Assembly (NCBI GenBank): GCA_938039195.1
Contig: CALHVK010000145.1
Coordinates: 1-8,259, forward strand
Direction of reading: 5' to 3'
Origin: an uncultured Carnobacteriaceae bacterium
GTDB taxonomy: Bacteria > Bacillota > Bacilli > Lactobacillales > Aerococcaceae
Length of the DNA: 8,259 nt
Shown: positions 1 through 4,891 of the stretch, in pieces
Layout of the letters: each line of letters opens with the position of its first letter
How positions within the stretch are numbered: position 1 is the stretch's first letter
Program-made: the position numbers and the translations under genes
Notes under the pieces: model-generated
What the model was told of the DNA's origin: nothing
Seen by the model: only the letters and a program-made list of their open reading frames with translations
Database searches by the model: none

Positions 1-1773
1 TCTCCCTGTAAACGGATCTACACCTTGATAGTTCTCTTTATAAGGTATTATTAAGTCTTCGGGGTTATCTAGAGAAAAAATTATTTTAGCATAATACTTA
101 GTTCCATTTCGTGTAAATGGTGTTCCAGGATAATCTAAACGATTCCCTTTATATACCTCATTTAATGAAGTTAATGATTCGGAATGCTCGAAAACTGAAC
201 TAAATCCACCTACGTCGGGGTATTTCCCTTTAATAATCGCATCCACATATTCAAAGGGAATAATCTTCGCCATTAAAGTGCCTTTTTCAGGTATTCCTAT
301 AATTTCACGAACTTTTCTCACCACCGCTTCTTCCTCAGAAGTTAATACTCTTTCCGGAGCTAATAGGTCAGAAAATTCTTTCAAAGAATAACCCTCCGCT
401 TCGATAATATTCTTTATTCCTAACGCAGTATTACTATCTAATTTCAATACACGGTCTAGATTACTTGATGGCTGAACGTTCTCATTTGTCACTTTTGGAA
501 CTTGAATCCTATTTAAACTAAAATCTTGAGTTAGTTTTGAGAAAGTATAACCACCAATAAGGTTTCCAAATAAATCCATCATTTGTGCCATTTCTTCGCT
601 TCCGCCAAGAAGTTTTGTGCCATGATAGCCAACTTTTCCAAAAGTATATCCCCCAAATAACCCCCAACCAAACTGCCATGCTCCTTGGAGGATACTTTGC
701 GTGTGCGCGATTGGAATAAGAATCCCAGTTGTTAGAGAAAACACTTGAACTACATCATTGTAAGTCTGTACATCTCCCATAAAAATAGTGTCTCGGAGAG
801 GGTTAAAAGCATGTGTTTGACCATCTCCCCTTACGCCTAAACTTATATTGTGGACACCTTCCAAAGCATTTGCACTCCCCAATAAATACATTATGTATCC
901 TGAAGTTTTTAACCAAGGAGTCACAATTGGTATCACCGTACCACCTGAGATTACTAATGCCGAAACCCCCACTGCAAGAGTTAAAACACCAAATACAAGA
1001 TTCATGAGCCCTTGCTTAGTTCGTTCTTCTGCGTAGATTGATTCTACACGCACTTTTTCCCGATCTCCCGCCTCTTGAATCTGTGGCATATGATCGTTCA
1101 AATAGATTGCAGATTGTTGCGCAGCCAACATGAATCGATTCATTGACGGCAACTGACGAAAGTCTCCTACTTGATAACTTCCCATACTGCGGTCTCTACT
1201 TGAATGCTCCGCCAATAAACTCTTTGTCGCTGCTAGCAATTCCTTAAACGCCTGCAAGTCTTGGTGAGCATGCATCTCTTCATATTGCGTAATGGATTCG
1301 TCTAGATGCTTGATATCTTTCATCAGCTTCTCATATGTGAATTTCGTCTTTGTATGACTAGTTCCTTGGTAATTCACTAACCCTGCGACTCTGAGCTTAG
1401 CAGTTGTTAACTGCTCCAACTGTTGTTCGAATCGTTGCTTAGACTTTCCTAGGTCTGAATGTAGCCCCTTATAGACATCTTCAGGCAATTCCGCATGGTT
1501 ATGCGTATCGATTTGATAGTAGCCATCTTTATACAGTAAGAAACTTGCGGTATACTCATTCATTAACCGCATCAGCGTCTGTATGAATGTTCCATGAACT
1601 TCTGTCATATAGCTCTTCGCACTCGTCATCGCTTTCCCTTGAAGCTCACTCTGGTTTGCGAGGGTAGAAATCGACTCTTGTAGCGCATCTAACGCAAGAC
1701 CCCATTGTTGGATGGTTTGATTCGTTTGGCCATGCATGGAGGTAATATCGTTAAACTTTACGTGATAACTCAT
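1..1773 (-). CDS. LXG-domain polymorphic toxin (type VII secretion effector), C-terminus cut by window edge
   Basis: 591 codons are open to the left edge, so the C-terminus is missing. The start ATG (1771-1773) follows an AAGGAAG ribosome site at 7 bases. The N-terminal ~210 residues look like an LXG domain: residues 44-46 are the L-x-G motif (LQGKAMTSAKSYMTEVH), followed by a helical, Gln/Leu-rich stretch that continues to about residue 210. LXG domains are known to direct toxins to the type VII (ESX/Yuk) secretion system of Bacillota. Residues ~257-282 are strongly hydrophobic, and NPLRDTIF at 324-331 matches the linker often seen between LXG and toxin domains. The C-terminal part, from about residue 440, should be the toxic module. 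It contains VGGF, RLDYPGTPF and PFTG segments, which I cannot assign to an enzyme family. An immunity gene would be expected beyond the left edge. By eye the toxin half is more A+T-rich than the LXG half. LXG assignment is firm; toxin activity is unknown. Confidence 0.9.
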   Translation of the reverse strand, partial: MSYHVKFNDITSMHGQTNQTIQQWGLALDALQESISTLANQSELQGKAMTSAKSYMTEVHGTFIQTLMRLMNEYTASFLLYKDGYYQIDTHNHAELPEDVYKGLHSDLGKSKQRFEQQLEQLTTAKLRVAGLVNYQGTSHTKTKFTYEKLMKDIKHLDESITQYEEMHAHQDLQAFKELLAATKSLLAEHSSRDRSMGSYQVGDFRQLPSMNRFMLAAQQSAIYLNDHMPQIQEAGDREKVRVESIYAEERTKQGLMNLVFGVLTLAVGVSALVISGGTVIPIVTPWLKTSGYIMYLLGSANALEGVHNISLGVRGDGQTHAFNPLRDTIFMGDVQTYNDVVQVFSLTTGILIPIAHTQSILQGAWQFGWGLFGGYTFGKVGYHGTKLLGGSEEMAQMMDLFGNLIGGYTFSKLTQDFSLNRIQVPKVTNENVQPSSNLDRVLKLDSNTALGIKNIIEAEGYSLKEFSDLLAPERVLTSEEEAVVRKVREIIGIPEKGTLMAKIIPFEYVDAIIKGKYPDVGGFSSVFEHSESLTSLNEVYKGNRLDYPGTPFTRNGTKYYAKIIFSLDNPEDLIIPYKENYQGVDPFTGR

Positions 1774-1837
1774 TTATCATCTTCCTTAAACTTCTAAAAG
1801 TAAATTATGTTTATAAAAAATGTCGTTCTTAATTGAT

Positions 1838-1846
1838 ATTATAGCA
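1838..1846 (-). promoter_or_regulatory. Extended -10 promoter of the LXG gene
   Basis: Read on the minus strand the sequence is TGCTATAAT: a perfect TATAAT preceded by the TGn extension. No good -35 hexamer is seen 17 bases upstream, which fits an extended -10 promoter. Transcription would start near 1831, giving a leader of about 57 bases before the LXG start codon. The merR terminator lies just upstream, so the LXG gene is probably transcribed on its own. Confidence 0.6.
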
Positions 1847-1893
1847 TAAAGAATTTAAAAAAATGAGAGAATAAGAAGTTTAATGATATTAAA

Positions 1894-1916
1894 ATAAGCA
1901 GTCAATGACTGCTTAT
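1894..1916 (-). terminator. Rho-independent terminator of the merR gene
   Basis: An 11-base inverted repeat (ATAAGCAGTCA, one base, TGACTGCTTAT) lies 37 bases past the merR stop codon. Folded as RNA, about 9 pairs would close a 5-base loop. On the minus strand the stem is followed directly by TTTT, which fits termination of merR. On the plus strand the flank is not a T-run and no convergent gene needs it, so I assign it to the minus strand. Confidence 0.75.
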
Positions 1917-1953
1917 AATTATGGATTATAATTTGCTTAGGAAGCGAACCTTC

Positions 1954-2694
1954 TTATTTTCTCTCCTGTGCGACATAGGCTTGAATCGCGTCGCAAGCGT
2001 ATTGTCCAACGCCTTTGCCGTATTTATCCAAGTTCGTTCTGAACTCTTCGTTTTTCGCGTAGCCGAATCCGATGCTCGAGAAGACATCGATGGAGCAGTC
2101 GAACGCGTAGGCGCACATGTGTTGGTGAAGTTGTTTTGCTAAGTCCACGTTCACAGCGTCTGTCGCTGGTAGTTCTTTTTCGATATTATCCGCGAATGCA
2201 AAGAAGATTTTATTGAAGCCGTCTGCAATGATTTCTTCCTTACCTTTTTGTCTTTCTTCGGCTTCATTCATCACTGTTTCGCCGTATTTTTCAGTCGCGG
2301 CCTGTTTGTATTTCTCGTTATCCTTGAAGGTGAATCCTTTGAATTTTTCTTCGGTTGTCATCGTCATTTTCCTTTCTGTAGACGCAATCGTCTTTTCTAA
2401 TGTGTCGATTAATGTTAGAAGACGGTCTTTTTCTTTCTGCATTAAATTCAATTGATGTTTTAAGTGGGGCAACAGATCATCCTCGTTTTGCTTCATCAGG
2501 GACTTTATCTCTTTCAGCGAAAATCCCAAATATTTATAGTAGAGAATCGTCTGTAATTGGGACAATTCCTCGTCACTGTAGTAGCGATATCCATTTTCCT
2601 GTTTCTTCGGGGAAAGCAATCCAATTTCGTCATAGTGATGTAAAGTGCGCACCGATACACCACTGATTTCACTTACTTGCTTGATTAAATACAT
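1954..2694 (-). CDS. MerR-family transcriptional regulator with TipAS-type ligand domain
   Basis: 246 residues. I start at ATG 2692-2694 (MYLIKQVSEISGVS) because AGGAG lies 8 bases upstream; a GTG at 2712 in the same frame would sit upstream of that ribosome site and near the predicted transcription start. Residues 3-22 form the MerR helix-turn-helix (VSEISGVSVRTLHHYDEIGLL) and ~35-44 the wing (GYRYYSDEEL). Residues ~72-110 look like the long dimer coiled coil. From about 115 to the end, the protein resembles the TipAS antibiotic-recognition domain (EEKFKGF, EKYKQAATEKYG, then a helical bundle ending DAIQAYVAQ). Family members such as TipAL and Mta bind drugs or related small molecules and activate transport genes, often including their own gene. 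Here the control site fits autoregulation. No transporter lies directly next to it, so the target is unknown. Confidence 0.92.
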   Translation of the reverse strand: MYLIKQVSEISGVSVRTLHHYDEIGLLSPKKQENGYRYYSDEELSQLQTILYYKYLGFSLKEIKSLMKQNEDDLLPHLKHQLNLMQKEKDRLLTLIDTLEKTIASTERKMTMTTEEKFKGFTFKDNEKYKQAATEKYGETVMNEAEERQKGKEEIIADGFNKIFFAFADNIEKELPATDAVNVDLAKQLHQHMCAYAFDCSIDVFSSIGFGYAKNEEFRTNLDKYGKGVGQYACDAIQAYVAQERK

Positions 2695-2717
2695 AACCTC
2701 AACTCCTAACACTAGAA

Positions 2718-2748
2718 AGTTTAACCTATACCGTTACGTCATAGTCAA
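2718..2748 (-). promoter_or_regulatory. MerR-type promoter with 19-bp spacer and operator dyad
   Basis: On the minus strand, TTGACT (2743-2748) and TAAACT (2718-2723) are separated by 19 bases, the over-long spacer that MerR proteins are known to correct by twisting DNA. Between them, 2726-2744 is a 19-bp dyad: CTAT and CGT on one side, ACG and ATAG on the other, around a central T, with only two mismatched pairs. This strongly suggests that the MerR/TipAS protein controls its own gene. Transcription would start near 2711, about 17 bases before the chosen start codon. Confidence 0.8.
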
Positions 2749-2876
2749 CCCTTTTCTCTTTATTTTTTCTTTTTCTTACGCTAGGAAACGAAGAAGATGA
2801 CTACACCACCGTTGCAAGGAGCACATCCCGCCTTCCCGGCACAAGCCCGCATCCTCGTCCATTTAGAAGCATAGTA
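2749..2876. other. Intergenic stretch with a G+C-rich block; no convincing gene
   Basis: From about 2750 to 2778 the plus strand is a pyrimidine run rich in T. From about 2800 to 2868 the sequence becomes clearly richer in G+C than its flanks. A plus-strand reading frame at 2797-2874 (25 residues, start MTTPPLQGAHPAF) follows purines resembling a ribosome site (AGGAAACGAAGAAG), but I see no promoter for it and recognise no product. A 28-residue minus-strand frame in the same block has no ribosome site. The heptamer CCGTTGC at 2809-2815 recurs at 3012-3018 inside the long inverted repeat. I make no functional assignment. Confidence 0.4.
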
Positions 2877-3069
2877 AAATACGATTACGGAAATCTTGCG
2901 GATTCATCGTAGCAGTAATGGGGGATAGCAACCAATGTGAATTACTGACTCTAGGGAGAAACCCGTAGAGTCAGTTTGAAGCTTGGTAGAGCTTGAGACA
3001 TAAGGCTCAAGCCGTTGCCCCATTACAGCTATGATGAAACAATCCGCAAGGATTGAAGTAATCGTATTT
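2877..3069. repeat. 193-bp long inverted repeat, possible structured RNA or small palindromic element
   Basis: The two ends are perfect 12-base inverted repeats (AAATACGATTAC at 2877-2888 and its complement at 3058-3069). Inward, CTTGCGGATT (2895-2904) pairs with AATCCGCAAG (3041-3050). Then 2904-2923 pairs with 3018-3037 over 20 positions with one mismatch and one G-U pair. GCAAC (2928-2932) can pair with GTTGC (3014-3018). The inner part holds two hairpins: ACTGACTCTA/TAGAGTCAGT (2944-2953/2966-2975), with a further GGG/CCC and a small A-rich loop, and GCTTGAG/CTCAAGC (2991-2997/3006-3012). The right end overlaps the deformylase stop codon, so the element would be the 3' untranslated part of that operon; on the minus strand it ends ATTTTACT, so it might also terminate transcription. 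I do not recognise it as 6S RNA, tmRNA, RNase P or a known riboswitch. No target-site duplication is evident. Confidence 0.8.
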
Positions 3070-3481
3070 ATATGAGAATACCTTCTAAGTGGTCGATCTC
3101 ATGTTGGATGACTTGCGCCGTGAAGTCGGTGAACGTTCCCGTATGCTTCTTGCCGCTCGGGTCGGTGTAGGCTACTTCAATCGTTTGATAGCGCGTCGTC
3201 TTCTTCGTGCCAGTATGGCTCAGACATCCTTCTTCCGTTTCATATGGCCCCTGCTTTTTCGTAATACGCGGATTCAGCATCACCAAATCCATCGGTCCAA
3301 TCGCTACAATAATAATGTTCTTCTTCACGCCAATCATATTCGCCGCCATTCCCACACATCGGTCGCGATTCGCACGAAGCGTATCTTGCAGGTCGCGGAC
3401 CACTTGCGCATCTGCTTTCGGGTCGGCAGCCGTTGATTTTTGGCTCAGGAAGAGTGGGTCTTTCATAATATTCTTTTGCAT
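3068..3481 (-). CDS. Short peptide deformylase family protein with altered motif I
   Basis: 137 residues; the start ATG follows AAGGAG at 7 bases, and that ribosome site overlaps the tetR stop codon. Peptide deformylase is a cytosolic metalloenzyme that removes the formyl group from new proteins. Motif II is EGCLS (84-88, Cys86 as metal ligand) and motif III is QHEIDHLEG (126-134, His127 and His131 as ligands, Glu128 catalytic). Motif I, normally G-x-G-x-A-A-x-Q, reads C-V-G-M-A-A-N-M (42-49): the first Gly is Cys and the Gln that helps stabilise the transition state is Met. The protein is shorter than the classic enzyme and ends HLEGILI, with no C-terminal extension. From memory, other Lactobacillales have a short paralogue with the same CVGMAANMIG, so this looks like a subfamily trait, not a local mutation. 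It is probably an accessory paralogue; whether it deformylates efficiently is uncertain. It is the second gene of the tetR operon. Confidence 0.88.
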   Translation of the reverse strand: MQKNIMKDPLFLSQKSTAADPKADAQVVRDLQDTLRANRDRCVGMAANMIGVKKNIIIVAIGPMDLVMLNPRITKKQGPYETEEGCLSHTGTKKTTRYQTIEVAYTDPSGKKHTGTFTDFTAQVIQHEIDHLEGILI

Positions 3482-3493
3482 GAGTTTTCTCCT

Positions 3494-4039
3494 TTATACA
3501 GACATTCTAAAAAAGATTTTTGCGATTTCTTCTGGACTTTCCACGCCACCTTTTTGAATCCAGTGGAAGAAAATCGCGCTGTTGCTATAGATGAAGACTT
3601 CTTGCGCGTAATCTTCTGGCAGCGGGTAGACCATCGCGATGTTTTCCTTAATCGGTCCAATTTGGCGTGTTAACTCTAATAGGAAATCATGAACGAGTTT
3701 CGATGTGTAGTTGAATCGGTTCAAGGTCATCGCGTGAATAAAGTCGAAGTCTTCTTTTAAATACTCGAAGATTTTCACGATTCCTGGAAGGGCTTCTTCT
3801 TTATTTTTTGGATTGCCTTCTTTTAATAGAAGTAAGATGTTTTGTAAAATCTCGTCAATGAGCTTGTCCACCATATCGAATTTATCGACGTAATGCAGGT
3901 AGAAGGTTCCGCGATTCACGCCTGCTTCTTTAGCGATATCGCTGACGCTAATAGCTTCGAAGTCTTTTTCTCTCAGTAATCGGGTGAGCGCTTCTTTTAA
4001 ATCGCTTTTCGTTGTGGTTTTCCGTTTTTGTGTCGTCAT
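3494..4039 (-). CDS. TetR/AcrR-family repressor of the divergent ABC exporter
   Basis: 181 residues. The N-terminus has the TetR DNA-binding domain, with helix-turn-helix at about 31-50 (SVSDIAKEAGVNRGTFYLHY). The C-terminal ligand and dimer domain, ending AIFFHWIQKGGVESPEEIAKIFF, matches the type common in Bacillota TetR proteins. Ribosome-site complementarity is weak (AGAG 8 bases before ATG), as is common for repressors made at low level. The gene is divergent from an ABC exporter, and two matching operators lie between them, so it most likely represses both directions until a ligand binds. The stop codon is 12 bases from the deformylase start and overlaps its ribosome site, suggesting co-transcription and translational coupling. 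The ligand cannot be read from the sequence. Confidence 0.92.
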   Translation of the reverse strand: MTTQKRKTTTKSDLKEALTRLLREKDFEAISVSDIAKEAGVNRGTFYLHYVDKFDMVDKLIDEILQNILLLLKEGNPKNKEEALPGIVKIFEYLKEDFDFIHAMTLNRFNYTSKLVHDFLLELTRQIGPIKENIAMVYPLPEDYAQEVFIYSNSAIFFHWIQKGGVESPEEIAKIFFRMSV

Positions 4040-4060
4040 TGTTTAAACTCTTTTCTTAAA

Positions 4061-4075
4061 TCAACACATTGTTGA
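4061..4075. promoter_or_regulatory. TetR operator 1
   Basis: TCAACACATTGTTGA is a 15-bp dyad with 6-bp perfect arms and one mismatched pair around the centre. It differs from operator 2 at only three positions (8, 9 and 14). It lies in the predicted 5' leader of tetR and just upstream of the candidate -35 of the ABC operon, so a bound dimer could affect both. Confidence 0.75.
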
Positions 4076-4078
4076 GTA

Positions 4079-4109
4079 TTGTGTATTGTTTTTTCACTAC
4101 TGCTAGTAT
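4079..4109 (+). promoter_or_regulatory. Candidate promoter of the ABC exporter operon
   Basis: The best plus-strand candidate is TAGTAT (4104-4109) with an upstream TGn (4101-4103), which would be an extended -10. TTGTGT (4079-4084) is a possible -35 but needs a 19-base spacer. An alternative pair is TTGTTT (4086-4091) and TATAGA (4107-4112) with 15 bases between. Either would start transcription near 4116-4119, upstream of operator 2. Confidence 0.4.
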
Positions 4110-4133
4110 AGAGTAAATACGAAAGAGAATCAA
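4105..4133 (-). promoter_or_regulatory. Promoter of the tetR-deformylase operon
   Basis: On the minus strand, TTGATT (4128-4133) and TATACT (4105-4110) are separated by exactly 17 bases, a good vegetative promoter. The -35 overlaps operator 2 (4130-4144), which predicts autorepression. Transcription would start near 4098, about 60 bases before the tetR start. Its -10 overlaps, on the opposite strand, the candidate -10 of the ABC operon. Confidence 0.65.
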
Positions 4134-4144
4134 CACGGTGTTCA
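4130..4144. promoter_or_regulatory. TetR operator 2
   Basis: TCAACACGGTGTTCA contains the dyad AACAC-G-GTGTT and shares 12 of 15 bases with operator 1 in the same register. It overlaps the tetR -35 and lies just downstream of the predicted ABC transcription start, so binding would block one promoter and obstruct the other. Confidence 0.75.
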
Positions 4145-4175
4145 TTTAACGTATTGAGAGAAATGGGGGATAGAC

Positions 4176-4877
4176 ATGGCTTATATCGAAATGAAGAATA
4201 GCTATAAACGTTATCAAGTCGGCGATACAGAGATTGTCGCGAATAATGATGTGAATTTTGAAATTGAAAAAGGGGAATTAGTGATTATTTTAGGGGCCAG
4301 TGGTGCAGGGAAATCAACGGTTCTGAATATTTTAGGGGGCATGGACACCAATGACGACGGGCATGTGTTTGTCGATGGCGTGGACATTTCCGCTTTTGAT
4401 GAAAAACAACTCACTTATTATAGAAGAGACGATGTCGGCTTCGTCTTCCAATTTTATAATCTAGTACCGAATTTAACGGCAAAGGAAAATGTAGAATTGG
4501 CGGCTGAGATTGTAAAAGACGCCCAAGATGCAGAGGAAGCCTTGAAGTCTGTTGGATTAGGACATCGTATCAATAATTTCCCAGCACAATTATCGGGTGG
4601 GGAACAACAACGGGTATCGATTGCACGTGCGGTTGCAAAGAATCCAAAGTTATTGCTTTGTGATGAGCCAACAGGAGCGCTCGACTACCATACCGGAAAA
4701 CAAGTGCTACAGATTTTACAAGATATGTCACGTAATCAAGGGGCAACCGTTATTATCGTAACGCATAACCAAGCACTGGCGCCGATTGCCGACCGTGTGA
4801 TTCATATGCATGACGCGCGCGTGAAATCTATTGAACTCAATCCAAATCCACAAGATATTCAAACGCTTGAATATTAG
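4176..4877 (+). CDS. ABC transporter ATP-binding protein (MacB/LolD-type exporter ATPase)
   Basis: 233 residues, the usual length for this class. The ATG follows a GGGGGA ribosome site. All ATPase motifs are intact: Walker A GASGAGKST (40-48), Q-loop Gln92 in FVFQFYNLVPNLTAKENV, signature LSGGEQQRV (139-147), Walker B LLLCDEP with Glu164 as the catalytic base, D-loop ALD (168-170) and switch His197 in IIVTHN. The FQFYNLVPNLTAKENV stretch and signature are typical of ATPases that pair with FtsX/MacB-type permeases, which move lipids, peptides or drugs, or do mechanical work at the membrane, without classic channel transport. The permease gene begins 14 bases after the stop, so the two form one operon. 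It acts as a dimer at the inner face of the membrane. Substrate is unknown. Confidence 0.95.
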   Translation: MAYIEMKNSYKRYQVGDTEIVANNDVNFEIEKGELVIILGASGAGKSTVLNILGGMDTNDDGHVFVDGVDISAFDEKQLTYYRRDDVGFVFQFYNLVPNLTAKENVELAAEIVKDAQDAEEALKSVGLGHRINNFPAQLSGGEQQRVSIARAVAKNPKLLLCDEPTGALDYHTGKQVLQILQDMSRNQGATVIIVTHNQALAPIADRVIHMHDARVKSIELNPNPQDIQTLEY

Positions 4878-4891
4878 AAGGGGTGAGGATT

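Noticed and set aside
1921..2666. Plus-strand frames opposite the MerR gene
   Set aside because: They overlap a clear MerR/TipAS coding region and encode no recognisable protein.
2877..3069. Integron attC site or classical MITE
   Set aside because: No integrase or conserved attC core boxes, and no target-site duplication flanks the ends. A palindromic element is still possible but these labels are not supported.
3089..3673. Plus-strand frames and a second minus-strand frame overlapping the deformylase and tetR genes
   Set aside because: The deformylase and TetR frames carry family motifs and ribosome sites; the others do not.
2919..4172. Shared 12-mer AATGGGGGATAG at 2918-2929 region and 4162-4172 region
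   Set aside because: The second copy is the ribosome site of the ABC ATPase gene and the first lies in a stem arm; flanks do not match, so I treat it as chance.
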